Counted from the first letter of the stretch, positions 53,181 to 62,746 are shown. The stretch: DNA of 64,000 nt from Mucilaginibacter sp. (GCF_025362475.1 NZ_JANYGH010000038.1:1-64000), one strand, 5' to 3'. Numbers and translations: made by a program. The notes: generated from the sequence alone by a model not told the origin.

Positions 53181-53861
53181 TTACTGACCGGCTTGTTTGG
53201 CTTCGTTTTTCATTGTTGTGTTAGCAACAATTACAATCTCTACCCTACGGTTTTTTGAACGGCCATCAACTGTTGTGTTATCAGCAATTGGCTCAGTTTC
53301 GCCTTTTCCGGAAGTTTGTAAACGTGATGAAGCAACGTTGGCTGCGGCTATAAATGATTTTACAGATTCGGCCCTTTGCACAGATAAAGTCATGTTGTGG
53401 GCATTGGAACCAGTATTATCGGTATGGCCAACAATTAAAATATTTGTTTCGGGATTATTTTGAAGCGAGGCCGCTAATTTTTGTAAATTAGATTGCGCTT
53501 CTGCTTTAAGCGCCGATTTATCGGTATCAAACAAAATACCTGAGTCAAATTTTACAAGGATACCTTCGCCTTCACGGGTTACGGTAGCACCGGGCACAGT
53601 TTGTTTTATTTCTGCAGCCTGCCTATCCATGTTACGGCCAATAAAGGCACCTGCTGTACCACCTACAGCACCACCTATAATAGCTCCTAACGCTGTATTG
53701 CCAGCTGCCTTGCCAATAAATGCACCTACGGTACCACCGGCACCGGCACCAATTGCAGCACCCTTTTGCGTTTTGGTTAATGAGTTACAGCCTGCGCTTA
53801 AAATGCCTGCTGTTGCTAATGCTAAACTAAAAGTAGCTACCCTTATTCTTAAAGATTTCAT
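53181..53861 (-). CDS. OmpA-family lipoprotein with glycine zipper
   Basis: 226 aa. A lipoprotein signal (lipid Cys at residue 25, AGILSAGC) precedes a glycine-zipper segment (about 35-75, AAIGAGAGGTVGAFIGKAAG and a second copy), which may insert into membrane, and an OmpA C-terminal peptidoglycan-binding domain (about 100-215, ILFDTDKSALKAEAQSNLQ, VGHTDNTGSNAHNMTLSVQRAESV, and the closing NRRVEIVI). This is the YiaD-like type that links outer membrane and cell wall. A TAGCTTTG box (53893-53900, minus strand) with a TTAG 19 bases further upstream may be its promoter. Confidence 0.93.
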   Translation of the reverse strand: MKSLRIRVATFSLALATAGILSAGCNSLTKTQKGAAIGAGAGGTVGAFIGKAAGNTALGAIIGGAVGGTAGAFIGRNMDRQAAEIKQTVPGATVTREGEGILVKFDSGILFDTDKSALKAEAQSNLQKLAASLQNNPETNILIVGHTDNTGSNAHNMTLSVQRAESVKSFIAAANVASSRLQTSGKGETEPIADNTTVDGRSKNRRVEIVIVANTTMKNEAKQAGQ

Positions 53862-54074
53862 AATATTATATATGTATATAAGTTGTTATTTGCAAAGCTA
53901 ATGCCAAAAGGTATATTCCCTAATATTGAAGGCGAATCATTACTATGGCGTTACTTTTTTAACAATTAAGAAAGTGGATTTCGGGCTTGCGTGCACCCTT
54001 TAGTGTGGGCACTAAAAAGTGGCTAATTTTTAGTACATCAAATGTAAAATTATCGATACACGGAAAGGGCCCGG

Positions 54075-55412
54075 TTAATTATTAACCACTATTAAGGTAG
54101 CCGGAAATATAAGTTTAAAAGTGCTGCCCGCATCTTTTTCTGATACTACCTCAATTTCGATATCATGAAAGCCGGCTATTGATTTTACAATTGGCAGGCC
54201 AAGTCCAAAACTCTCCTGCTGTAACGACTGGCGAATTTTTTTGAAGCGATTAAATATGGATGGAAGCGCATCGGCGTCAATGCCTATGCCTGTATCCGTA
54301 ATGCTGATGATAAATTTATCATGAACTGCTACTGCCGTTACCCGGATGCTGCCACCTTCGCGGTTATATTTAATAGCGTTATTGATAAGGTTAAAAAACA
54401 GGTTGAACAGCAGGAATTTATTAATATTAACCAGGTACCAGTTATCGGGGATAGAAATATCATAGCTGATGTTTTTATCCTGCAAGCGGATGGAGATTTC
54501 ATCATATACATCCTGCAGTAATTCGCTTACGGCTACTTTGTCTTCCTTTAAAAACTGTTCGTTCTCAATTTGCGATATCAGGAGTAGTGTTTTGGTAATG
54601 CTTTTTAAACGGTTCAGGATCTTTTGCATCTCCAGTAAACGTACCTTAATCTCGTCGCTGATATCCTCCTCTTCAAACATGTTCTCGATTTTTGATTGAA
54701 GGATGGAGATTGGGGTCATGAGCTCGTGCGAGGCATTAGAAATAAACTCACGCTCCTTATGGAATTTATCAGCAATGGTCTCAATCATTTTATGAATGCT
54801 CAGATCAAGGTGTTCAAAATCAGAGGTGTTGGTCCGCACTTTCCGGTACGACTGGAAATTAGGGAACTTTTGACCAATCAGTTTTGTTTTTATAATAGTG
54901 CGGAGTGGCTTAAGTACGTAATTGGAATAAACCTGGTCGGCCAGGATGGTAAGCAGGATCATGCCCAGCAATACCTGGAAGGCTATGTTTTGAAGCGGGG
55001 TACTGGTTTCATCAAGTGTATCAACACTTTTGCCTATCTCCAGTAGGTAATTTTTATTTTTTACTTTAAAAGTATGGCTCAATATGCGGTATTCAAGCGT
55101 ATCTCCCTCACTAAAAAGGCGTTTCCCTCTTTTAATGGTATCTAAATAATAATTAGGTTCAACCTCGTCAAGACTTATATATTCATCTTTAAGGGGCAGG
55201 TAACTTCCGTACCCTTCGCCGTTTACAATGTAGGTTTCAATGCCCCGGCTTTTTACTATTTGCAGTAGTTTGTTTTTTTGTTTTATCAGCTTGCTATCTA
55301 CATAATTACTGCTGATATTTTTGATCAATACCGGTACCAGCAATACAAATAGTATGGCAATCACCAGTTTTGATATGGCGTTAAAAAGCGTAAGTTTTGT
55401 TCTGAGTTTCAA
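54075..55412 (-). CDS. Sensor histidine kinase
   Basis: 445 aa. Membrane helices near 10-32 and 143-162 enclose a periplasmic sensor of about 110 residues. The kinase has the H-box ISNASHELMTPISIL (phospho-acceptor His near 228), N-box LINNAIKYN, and G-boxes ITDTGIGID and SFGLGLPIVKSIA. The start (KLRTKLTLFNAISKLVIAIL) resembles the QseC/PhoR-like group. It follows its response regulator gene with a 3-base gap in one operon with an outer-membrane protein. Confidence 0.95.
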   Translation of the reverse strand: MKLRTKLTLFNAISKLVIAILFVLLVPVLIKNISSNYVDSKLIKQKNKLLQIVKSRGIETYIVNGEGYGSYLPLKDEYISLDEVEPNYYLDTIKRGKRLFSEGDTLEYRILSHTFKVKNKNYLLEIGKSVDTLDETSTPLQNIAFQVLLGMILLTILADQVYSNYVLKPLRTIIKTKLIGQKFPNFQSYRKVRTNTSDFEHLDLSIHKMIETIADKFHKEREFISNASHELMTPISILQSKIENMFEEEDISDEIKVRLLEMQKILNRLKSITKTLLLISQIENEQFLKEDKVAVSELLQDVYDEISIRLQDKNISYDISIPDNWYLVNINKFLLFNLFFNLINNAIKYNREGGSIRVTAVAVHDKFIISITDTGIGIDADALPSIFNRFKKIRQSLQQESFGLGLPIVKSIAGFHDIEIEVVSEKDAGSTFKLIFPATLIVVNN

Positions 55413-55415
55413 TAC

Positions 55416-56099
55416 TTAAGCGTTGATTTTAATTTTGTAGCCCAGTCCTCTTACGGTTTCCAGCCAATCGGGCGATGCAAAGGCATTTAATTTTTTCCGG
55501 ATATTTTTAATGTGCGCATCTATATAGTTGGAGTCGTAATCATTATTAACCACGCTGCCCCAAATGTGTTCACTTAGCTGCATGCGGGTAAGGGTGCGGT
55601 TTTTATGTAAAATTAAATAAGCAATAAGATCAAATTCCTTTTTTGTGATGGCATTTACCGTACTGCTGCCGTATGTAATGGTACGGTTTGTAAGATCGAT
55701 AAGGAAACCGTCGAGTTCAATTATATTGTTTTTAACACCAAATTTGCGGCGGATTATTGCCTGCATGCGGCTTTGAAGCTCTAATAACGAAAATGGTTTG
55801 GGCAGATAATCATCGGCGCCAAGATCAAGACCTTTAATGCGGTCGGTAATTTCGGCGCGTGCTGTAAGTATGATGCAGGCCGCGTCCGAATCGAGCTTTT
55901 TGGCTTCTTTCAGCAGGTCAAGCCCCTCATAATCTGGCAGCCCCAGATCTATCAAAATAAAATCGTAGAGATTGGTAGCAATCTTTTCAGATGCCGAAGT
56001 TCCGTCGTAACAAACCTCGCATATGTAGTTATAATTTGTCAGGAAGATTTCAAGTTCCTGTGCAAGTGCTTTTTCGTCTTCAATTATTAAAACATTCAT
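55416..56099 (-). CDS. OmpR-family response regulator
   Basis: 227 aa. Receiver domain with acidic pair at Glu7/Asp8, the phospho-acceptor Asp51 (FILIDLGLPDY), Thr in LTARAE and Lys in YLPKPFS; the C-terminal winged helix has the OmpR pattern LSEHIWG, YIDAHIKNIRKKL and WLETVRGLGYKI. Partner of the kinase downstream; it starts 9 bases after the stop of the outer-membrane protein gene. Confidence 0.96.
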   Translation of the reverse strand: MNVLIIEDEKALAQELEIFLTNYNYICEVCYDGTSASEKIATNLYDFILIDLGLPDYEGLDLLKEAKKLDSDAACIILTARAEITDRIKGLDLGADDYLPKPFSLLELQSRMQAIIRRKFGVKNNIIELDGFLIDLTNRTITYGSSTVNAITKKEFDLIAYLILHKNRTLTRMQLSEHIWGSVVNNDYDSNYIDAHIKNIRKKLNAFASPDWLETVRGLGYKIKINA

Positions 56100-56108
56100 A
56101 TACCCGGT

Positions 56109-56984
56109 TTAATAAAAGAGGTAGTAAAAGGTAAAGTTAAAAAATGATTCTTTTCTGTTTTCAAGCGCCCCCTCAACGTTAACCGGGATAGAGTATCGCC
56201 ACGATGCTTCCAACGTATAATGCGGTCTGTTATAGGCAATGGGCAATTTAAAACTGTAGTTGAGCATCTTAAACTTCCTGTTATAACGTGCAGAGTTGGG
56301 GTCATTGTGTACATAAATATTGTCTATATCATCTTTAAAACGATGGTCAAGAGAATAGCGCTGTACAAAATTTTGGGTGCCCGTTATAAAATTAAAGGAT
56401 GGATTAAAGGAAAGGTAATCCTTGTCATCAAAAATACTCCAGCTGGTTTCAATATATTTGGAGTTGGTTACGGTTACAAAAAAATCGTTTGATTTGCCAA
56501 AAAGGTAATCCATGATCACACTTGTTTTTACGAAGTGCCAATCATAGGAGTTTTTGAGGTTGACATCATTTGATGATGCTGATTTTATAACATTGGCATC
56601 TTTATTAAAAATAAAGCGCGTGTAGCTTGCCGCTCCCGAAAAATCTTTAGAAAATTTGTAAAAATATCCACCACCCAGATCTACTTCATCAATCGGTGTG
56701 TATCCCAAAACTTTGAGTATCGAACCGTAGGCAAAGAAGCCCTGTTTAGTGTTATAGATAAGGTCGCCGGTTACAAACGGGTATTTGACTGGCCCGGTAC
56801 GACCAAAAAAGAGCGCATCGCTGCCGTAATTTATCCCTACAGAAACAGATTGCTTTCTGATAATGGTATCTGTATCGGCAACAACATGGAGGTTGTTGCG
56901 CGTAAAAAGGTCTGTGTTAATACCTGCAGCATATAAGGTATTACTACCCATCACAAAAAAAAGTAAGCAAAGGTACTTCATCAA
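56109..56984 (-). CDS. Predicted outer-membrane beta-barrel protein
   Basis: 291 aa with a signal peptide (about residues 1-20, ending YAAG) and amphipathic strands with aromatic girdles (SVSVGINYGSDALFFG, AAYSYTRFIF-like AASYTRFIFNK, FFNFTFYYLF at the C-terminus). A C-terminal aromatic residue (LFY) fits a barrel. I do not recognise the family. It precedes the response regulator and kinase genes and may be the regulated or sensing envelope component. Confidence 0.7.
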   Translation of the reverse strand: MMKYLCLLFFVMGSNTLYAAGINTDLFTRNNLHVVADTDTIIRKQSVSVGINYGSDALFFGRTGPVKYPFVTGDLIYNTKQGFFAYGSILKVLGYTPIDEVDLGGGYFYKFSKDFSGAASYTRFIFNKDANVIKSASSNDVNLKNSYDWHFVKTSVIMDYLFGKSNDFFVTVTNSKYIETSWSIFDDKDYLSFNPSFNFITGTQNFVQRYSLDHRFKDDIDNIYVHNDPNSARYNRKFKMLNYSFKLPIAYNRPHYTLEASWRYSIPVNVEGALENRKESFFNFTFYYLFY

Positions 56985-57011
56985 AAATCGGTAAATTGTT
57001 TGTTAACCTGT

Positions 57012-57356
57012 TTAATTGCCATTTCTTCGTGGTATTTCTGGCGGACGCTCCAATCCTTCGGGCCGACGCTGTCTTTTCGGTTTTGGTTTGGCTGGTGTAG
57101 TATTGCCATTTTCGTCAACCTTTTCGGGCTTTGCCTGTCTTCTTGCCTTAGCTACCTCTTTAATTTTATTTTTTTCATCCAGTTCCTGCTGTTTTTTGCT
57201 TTTTGACAATATAGTATCCGCAGATAGATTATCATGCAATACCGTAATCATACGGAAATTATAAACAGAATTTAACGGGCTGTTTTTAATAACGGCAGAT
57301 GATAAATATGGTGCAAATATCAATACGAGGACAATATACGCAAACCACTTTATCAT
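57012..57356 (-). CDS. Small exported Lys/Pro/Arg-rich protein, 114 aa
   Basis: One N-terminal hydrophobic segment (KWFAYIVLVLIFAPYLSSA, about residues 3-22) precedes a short linker and a highly charged second half with Lys/Glu and then Pro/Arg (AKPKPKRQRRPEGLERPPE). No domain known. It lies 27 bases upstream of the outer-membrane protein gene and is probably first in that operon. The basic tail may bind nucleic acid, cell wall or anionic lipid (inference). Confidence 0.65.
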   Translation of the reverse strand: MIKWFAYIVLVLIFAPYLSSAVIKNSPLNSVYNFRMITVLHDNLSADTILSKSKKQQELDEKNKIKEVAKARRQAKPEKVDENGNTTPAKPKPKRQRRPEGLERPPEIPRRNGN

Positions 57357-57538
57357 TGGGGGGAAGAAAAACTTAAAATTGTATTCAAATATCGGTCAAT
57401 TTAAACAGTAATACCCAAGGGGGAGGGGGCTGTTGATAACAATTACGTTACTAAATTATTTAACCGGCAGGTATTGCCCGGATAATTTGTAAATAAACAC
57501 GTTGCCTGAATAATTGATAGGTTATAATTTATTTTATA

Positions 57539-58486
57539 TCAGATGGTTACATCTTTTGATGTGTAAACCCTGTTTTGATCGTCAATAATGATACAAGCTA
57601 TTTGATTTAGCTGGTTTATTAAGTACATACCTGCGTTAACGCCAATATTAATTACCGGCGAAGCCATTGCATCAGAAAGTTCGGCTGTTGGGCTAATGAT
57701 GCTTACGCTTTTAATTTCGCTTACCGGGAATCCTTTGTTGGTATTTGTTACGCTTTGGAATTTCTTTTTACTTACACTGGCATATTTTTCGGCATTTACT
57801 GAAGTAGCAAAAGCCATATCACTAATGTTAAGGTGAGCAAATGGTTGTTTTCTTTGCTCCGGATCGGCAGCTGCAACTGTCCATGGTTTATGGTTAGGCT
57901 GGGTTCCCCAGGTTAACAAATCGCCGCCTGAATTAATTACACCACTGTTTACGCCGTTCATTTGTAAAACATATTTTGCCCTATCGGCAGCGTAACCTTT
58001 GCTATTGGCGCCAAAGCCAATGCGCATACCTTTTTCTTTTAAAAAGATGGTTTGTTTAGCGGCGTCAAGTATAACACTCTGGTAGTTGGTTTGCATTACC
58101 GAATATGGAGCGGTTTTAACAGGAGCATTTTCAACAAGTGCATTATCATTACCTGTTACATTATTACCTGTAAAATAGGTAATATCAAAGGCACCATGAG
58201 TAAGTTCAGATATTTGCAAAGCTCTGTCAATCAACCTGAATATTTCGCCATTGGCTTTTACCGGTTCAATGCCCGCGTTACGGTTAATTTGTTTAATGTT
58301 ACTATCATCGCCAAAGGCCGACAGTAATTTTTCTACCCGGTTAATTTCACAAATGGCAATGTTTATTTGCTCATTGGCCAGCAAGTGATCGTTCCCAACA
58401 ACACTTATCTCAAACTTATCACCCATTGCGTAAACGTTGCGCCTGTAGGTGGCTAAATTGTTACTTAAAGTTTTTACTGCCAACAT
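57539..58486 (-). CDS. apbE: ApbE-family FAD:protein FMN transferase
   Basis: 315 aa. ApbE attaches FMN to a Ser/Thr of target proteins such as RnfG or NqrB/C. Family blocks are AFGDDSNIKQINRNAG, the GAFDITYF region, RIGFGANSKGYAADRA, VNSGGDLLTWG, and a C-terminal SDAMASPVINIG that carries the metal-binding Asp. The usual signal peptide or lipobox is absent, so the protein would be cytoplasmic, unlike most relatives, and its target may also be cytoplasmic. Single gene in front of a metal-dependent regulator. Confidence 0.9.
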   Translation of the reverse strand: MLAVKTLSNNLATYRRNVYAMGDKFEISVVGNDHLLANEQINIAICEINRVEKLLSAFGDDSNIKQINRNAGIEPVKANGEIFRLIDRALQISELTHGAFDITYFTGNNVTGNDNALVENAPVKTAPYSVMQTNYQSVILDAAKQTIFLKEKGMRIGFGANSKGYAADRAKYVLQMNGVNSGVINSGGDLLTWGTQPNHKPWTVAAADPEQRKQPFAHLNISDMAFATSVNAEKYASVSKKKFQSVTNTNKGFPVSEIKSVSIISPTAELSDAMASPVINIGVNAGMYLINQLNQIACIIIDDQNRVYTSKDVTI

Positions 58487-58723
58487 AAATGAAATTCTTT
58501 ATCGTCAAAAAATCAAACAACTCTAACCCAGTTGCAGAAGCGGTAAATTTCCTGGTAAAAAGGCTACACCGTTACTCCACAAATACTAAAGTAGATGGCT
58601 TGTATGAAAATAAGATGAAAAAGGGCTTGTAAATACCGTAAATCGATAATTTACGGCCAATAAAGTTGAAATATTCTTAAATTAGGACGAAAGGTTGACA
58701 ATCTGCAGATCGTTTTTTTTTAA

Positions 58724-59377
58724 TTAATCTATTAAAATGTTCTCGCCAAATTTTTGAGATACGGTGGTGTTTTCTTTACCGTTGATGCTAATCACAAGGG
58801 AATTATCAAAGGGGATCTTTTCTATCAGTTGGATGCGGGTGCCTATGCCAATATCCAGTTTAATAAGATATTGTAAAAAGGTATTGCTGGTATCGCGAAC
58901 CGCGGCTACACGGCAGGTGGTGCCGGCTTTAAGATCGGTTAGGGTTACTGAAAATGATTTGGGGACCTTGCCATTGGCTTTGGGTATCGGGTCGCCATGC
59001 GGATCGTACTCCGGGAAGCCCAGGAATTTATCAAGCCTGTCGGCCAGTGTAATATCACTGATGTGCTCCAGTTCTTCGGCAATATCATGGATCTCGTCCC
59101 AATGGTAGCCCAGCTTCTCTAACAAAAAAACTTCCCATAAACGGTGCCTGCGTACTATCAATGTAGCATCTTTTAATCCAAGCTGGGTAAGTTTTACGCC
59201 CTGTTTTTTATCATAAGCTATTAATTGCTTTTCGGTAAGCTTGCGTATCATATCCACTACCGATGCCGGGTTGTTACCCAGTGTTTCGGCAATTGCGGTA
59301 GGCGTTATCTTAACATCCTTTTGCTGCGCAACGCGATAAATCGCTTTTAAATAATTCTCTTCTGATAGTGTATACAT
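58724..59377 (-). CDS. DtxR/MntR-type metal-dependent transcriptional regulator
   Basis: 217 aa from the start YTLSEENYLKAIYRVAQ; an open frame upstream (22 codons) does not fit the family. N-terminal winged helix (TPTAIAETLGNNPASVVDMIRKLTEKQLI), dimer and metal-binding domain (RRHRLWEVFLLEKLGYHWDEIHDIAEELEHISD, with the His and Glu ligands) and a C-terminal SH3-like FeoA domain. Such regulators repress iron or manganese uptake when the metal is bound. feoAB, 55 kb away in this window, is a possible target. Confidence 0.93.
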   Translation of the reverse strand: MYTLSEENYLKAIYRVAQQKDVKITPTAIAETLGNNPASVVDMIRKLTEKQLIAYDKKQGVKLTQLGLKDATLIVRRHRLWEVFLLEKLGYHWDEIHDIAEELEHISDITLADRLDKFLGFPEYDPHGDPIPKANGKVPKSFSVTLTDLKAGTTCRVAAVRDTSNTFLQYLIKLDIGIGTRIQLIEKIPFDNSLVISINGKENTTVSQKFGENILID

Positions 59378-59519
59378 TGCTGTTGACGGGCTAACACACA
59401 AACATAAATAAAAAGCAGCCCGTTTGTAATGGTTAGCCGTCACTAATTGTTGTTAATAGGTGCCCAAATATTAACAGGCCTCCTTTTTGGGAACCCTGTT
59501 AATATTTTAAAGGTATTGA

Positions 59520-60173
59520 TTAATGTCTGCCGTGTCCGCCACCGCCTCCATGTCCGCCACCACCGTGGTTTTCATGTCCGCCGCCGCCGTGATTCTCATG
59601 TCCACCGCCACCGTGGTTTTCATGTCCGCCACCACCGTGGTTCTCATGTCCGCCGCCACCGTGGTTATCACGACCGCCGCCGTTACCATGAAATTCAGGA
59701 TGTCCGTATCCTCTGTTACCATAGTTAGGACGGTTATAAGATCCCCTGCGATCATGATTGCCTCTCCAATAGTTGGCATACCTTGTATCGCGGCTGTTAC
59801 GGATAAAACCCTGGTCATGACGGCCCCTGTAACCGGCATATTCTGTTCTGTAAACATCATGCCTTAACCATGGATTCCTGTCGTTTATAACAACTTTATA
59901 GCCATGATACAGGTCATAGTTGCGGTAACGCACCGGTAAGTAGGTATGATGTACCCATATATTGTTATCAAAATAAACATACTCATGGGTAGGTACATCA
60001 TAATAAGTATCTATATCGGGCATGTAATAATAACTTGCGTGGTCATAACCTACAGGGCCCCAGGCAGGCTGGCTGCCAATATTTAAACCCAGGCTAACGC
60101 TTACTTGTGCGCTGGCTGTTTTAATAGCGAAGCAGCTTAGTATTATTGCTGCTGACAGGATGATTTTTTTCAT
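59520..60173 (-). CDS. Secreted protein with Gly/His-rich tandem tail
   Basis: 217 aa with a signal peptide (KKIILSAAIILSCFAIKTASA). The mature part begins VSLGLNIGSQPAWGPVGYDHASYYYMPDIDTYYDV and ends in a low-complexity tail with four GGGGHENH units. The same N-terminal body occurs in the next gene upstream, a paralogue with an unrelated charged tail. The His-rich tail could bind Ni, Zn or Cu (inference). Function of the body unknown. Confidence 0.8.
   Translation of the reverse strand: MKKIILSAAIILSCFAIKTASAQVSVSLGLNIGSQPAWGPVGYDHASYYYMPDIDTYYDVPTHEYVYFDNNIWVHHTYLPVRYRNYDLYHGYKVVINDRNPWLRHDVYRTEYAGYRGRHDQGFIRNSRDTRYANYWRGNHDRRGSYNRPNYGNRGYGHPEFHGNGGGRDNHGGGGHENHGGGGHENHGGGGHENHGGGGHENHGGGGHGGGGGHGRH
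59549..59668. repeat. 24 bp tandem repeats coding the GGGGHENH tail
   Basis: CATG recurs at 59549, 59573, 59597, 59621 and 59645 with a strict 24-base period; each unit codes for eight residues. Third-base changes between units show the array is not freshly duplicated. The plus strand carries a misleading open frame here. Confidence 0.9.
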
Positions 60174-60309
60174 TTGATAATTTTGTTAAAGTACTGCGCC
60201 AATACGGATGAATTCATTTATAGTTGCGCATTGTTGGATGTATGACAACATTTAATCCAAAAAGTTTAAAATCATAATGCAGATAGGTCTCTTGCCTGTA
60301 ACAGCGCAT

Positions 60310-60344
60310 AAAAAAACAGGCTTCCTGTTATGGAAAGCCTGTTT
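60310..60344 (-). terminator. Terminator after the upstream paralogue
   Basis: AAACAGGCTTCC and GGAAAGCCTGTTT form a 12-base stem with one bulge and a short loop; the minus strand ends in T. Confidence 0.8.
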
Positions 60345-60367
60345 CATATAAAATAAACAATCAAAAA

Positions 60368-60889
60368 TTAATCTCTGTGACCATGACCCTTATCATTTTT
60401 ACGGTCATCTTTGCGGTCGTCTTTACGGTCGTTACGTACTTCTTTGCGTACAACTTGTCTGTTGCCTTTACCATTGCCGTTGCCATTCCAATGCTTGGTG
60501 TATTTCACGTCACGGCTGTCGCGGATGATGTTTTGATCATGGCGCCCCCTGTAGTTTGCATATTTGGTGCGGTAAACATTGTTACGAACCCATGGTGTAC
60601 GCTCATTTACTACAACCTTGTAGCTATGGTAAACATCGTAATTGCTGTAACGCGGAGGTAATGCGGCTGAATGAATCCACGCGTTATTATTGAAATATAC
60701 ATATTGATGTGTATTTACATCATAGTAGGAATCAATATCGGGCATGTAGTAATAGTCTGCATGATCGTAGCCGGTTGGTCCCCAGTCTGGTTGACTGCCA
60801 ATATTGATGCTTAAACTTATTTGTGCACTGGCAGGTTTTATTGATAAACAACCTAAAAAAATAGCGGCTGTTAAAATGATCTTTTTCAT
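60368..60889 (-). CDS. Secreted paralogue with Asp/Lys/Arg-rich tail
   Basis: 173 aa with signal peptide (KKIILTAAIFLGCLSIKPASA). The body (ISLSINIGSQPDWGPTGYDHADYYYMPDID to RGRHDQNIIRDSRD) is clearly homologous to the neighbouring protein, but the tail is NRQVVRKEVRNDRKDDRKDD plus GHGHRD in place of the Gly/His repeat. Tandem duplication with tail replacement. A separate terminator lies between the two genes, so they are separate units. Confidence 0.8.
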   Translation of the reverse strand: MKKIILTAAIFLGCLSIKPASAQISLSINIGSQPDWGPTGYDHADYYYMPDIDSYYDVNTHQYVYFNNNAWIHSAALPPRYSNYDVYHSYKVVVNERTPWVRNNVYRTKYANYRGRHDQNIIRDSRDVKYTKHWNGNGNGKGNRQVVRKEVRNDRKDDRKDDRKNDKGHGHRD

Positions 60890-61006
60890 AGTGTTATTGT
60901 TTTGTTTGGAGGTATGACAATAACAGATGAAAAAAGTTTAGTTAAATATGCGGTGCAACGTGTAATTAAGCCGTTACAATTATAAGGGCGATAATATAAC
61001 AGCGGC

Positions 61007-62746
61007 TTATTGATCGTCGTCGCTATCCTTGTCTGCCGCTTTTTTGCCGGCCATGGCCAGCATAGGTTTACCAATAACTTTATAGTTGCCTTCTCCTTTT
61101 AGTATGGATGCCAGCTGGGCTTTATCCTGCATGGTTTTTACAGCCTGGGCCAGTTCTTTATCGTATTTAAAGTTAGCTTCGTAACGGCCTTTTTCAAAGT
61201 AATACCTTGATGCTATCTCGTTTTCAAGCACCTGTTTTATTTCATCCTTATGTTGTTGCAGGTCGTTCTTTTTACTGGTGAGGAGTTTTGTTTTCAATAC
61301 ATCATATTCGGCCTGGATCTCGGTAAACTGCTTCTCTTTGGTAGCCTCGGTTTTAAGGTTGTTCAGCAGTTTTTCTGATGAGGTGGTGTAGTTATAGTTT
61401 TTATCAGCAAGATATTTTACAAAGTCGTTATAGTCGTTATCTGATAGGTTGAACGATTTGATATCGGCTATTTTAGCGTGCTTGTCACGGTATAAAGTGG
61501 CGTAATCAAATATTAAAAGCTTGCCAACCAAAGCCTGGGTTACATTGGCAAACCGCTCTTGTTTAATAAAAATATCAGGGTAAATTCCACTGCCATCATA
61601 AACCGAGCGGCCATTTTTGGTTTTAAACTCGTGGATTAGTGAATCGGCTACTTTAACAACGCTGCCATCATCCTTGCGGTGGGTATAGTCCAGTTCCTGG
61701 ATGCAACGGCCCGATGGTACATAGTATTTGGCTATGGTAATTTTTACCAGGCTATTATAAGGCAGGTTAAACGTTTGCTGAACCAGGCCTTTGCCATAGC
61801 TGCGCTGGCCTATAATAATGGCACGGTCAAGATCCTGCAACGAACCTGCAACAATTTCTGATGCCGACGCCGAGTGGCTGTTTACCAATACTACCAGGGG
61901 CAAATTAGGCTCAAGGGGAGCGCTAACGGTGCTGTAGGTAAAGTTTTTATCTTTTATTTTTCCTTTTTGCGATACGATCTCTACATCTTTTTGCACAAAA
62001 AGGTTAACTATTTTTACTGCTTCTTGTAATATGCCGCCACCATTGGAGCGCAGATCTAATATAATACCACTGGGGTTGTTCTTTTTTAGGGATACCAGAG
62101 CATTGGTCACTTCGCTGGCAGAGTTTTCCAGGAATTTATCGAGTTTAATATAACCCATGTTGCCGGCAACCATGCCAGAGTAAGAAACATTAGGTTGTTT
62201 TATTTCATCACGTACCAGGCTCTTTTCAAATGGCTGGGCAACATTGTCGCGTTTAATAAAGAGCCTTATGGCAGCCCCTTTTGAGCCTTTCAGCAATAAG
62301 CTTACCTGGTCGTTATTTTTACCATTAAGGTCGATGTCGTTTATTTTTAATACCTGGTCGCCAGGGCGCACGTCTCCTTTTTGGGCCGGGAAGCCTTCAA
62401 ATACATCAGATACGTATACTTTGCCATTGCGCGCAAAGATGCTGGCGCCAATACCGCCATACTGGGTGCTTACATAATGCAGCTTATAATCCTCAATTTC
62501 AGATTCGGGTACAAACTCCGTATAGGGGTCAAGTCCCTCCAGCATAGCATCAACCCCGGTTTTAACCAGCTTGGCCGAGTTGATATCATCAACATAGTTG
62601 ATGTTCACCTCTTTATATACTGATGCAAAAACATCAAGGTTTTTCGATATCTGGAACAGGTCGTCATCAAAAGCCGCAACACCGGCCGCCAGCATTATAA
62701 CACCGGCAAATAAGCCTATCTTTTTATATTTTCTGAAGATCACCAT
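61007..62746 (-). CDS. S41-family C-terminal processing peptidase (CtpA-like)
   Basis: 579 aa. One N-terminal membrane helix (about 8-25) directs the enzyme to the periplasm. A PDZ domain (about 85-165, IGASIFARNGKVYVSDVFEG) is followed by the peptidase core with catalytic Ser in NSHSASASEIVAGSLQD (about 295) and Lys in SYGKGLVQQ (about 318). The C-terminal 150 residues are helical. Such proteases trim or degrade envelope proteins at the C-terminus. Alone on the minus strand. Confidence 0.94.
   Translation of the reverse strand: MVIFRKYKKIGLFAGVIMLAAGVAAFDDDLFQISKNLDVFASVYKEVNINYVDDINSAKLVKTGVDAMLEGLDPYTEFVPESEIEDYKLHYVSTQYGGIGASIFARNGKVYVSDVFEGFPAQKGDVRPGDQVLKINDIDLNGKNNDQVSLLLKGSKGAAIRLFIKRDNVAQPFEKSLVRDEIKQPNVSYSGMVAGNMGYIKLDKFLENSASEVTNALVSLKKNNPSGIILDLRSNGGGILQEAVKIVNLFVQKDVEIVSQKGKIKDKNFTYSTVSAPLEPNLPLVVLVNSHSASASEIVAGSLQDLDRAIIIGQRSYGKGLVQQTFNLPYNSLVKITIAKYYVPSGRCIQELDYTHRKDDGSVVKVADSLIHEFKTKNGRSVYDGSGIYPDIFIKQERFANVTQALVGKLLIFDYATLYRDKHAKIADIKSFNLSDNDYNDFVKYLADKNYNYTTSSEKLLNNLKTEATKEKQFTEIQAEYDVLKTKLLTSKKNDLQQHKDEIKQVLENEIASRYYFEKGRYEANFKYDKELAQAVKTMQDKAQLASILKGEGNYKVIGKPMLAMAGKKAADKDSDDDQ

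Noticed and set aside
59447..59728. Plus-strand Arg/His-rich ORF opposite the GGGGHENH tail
   Set aside because: It is the complement of a period-24 repeat and has no start or family support.
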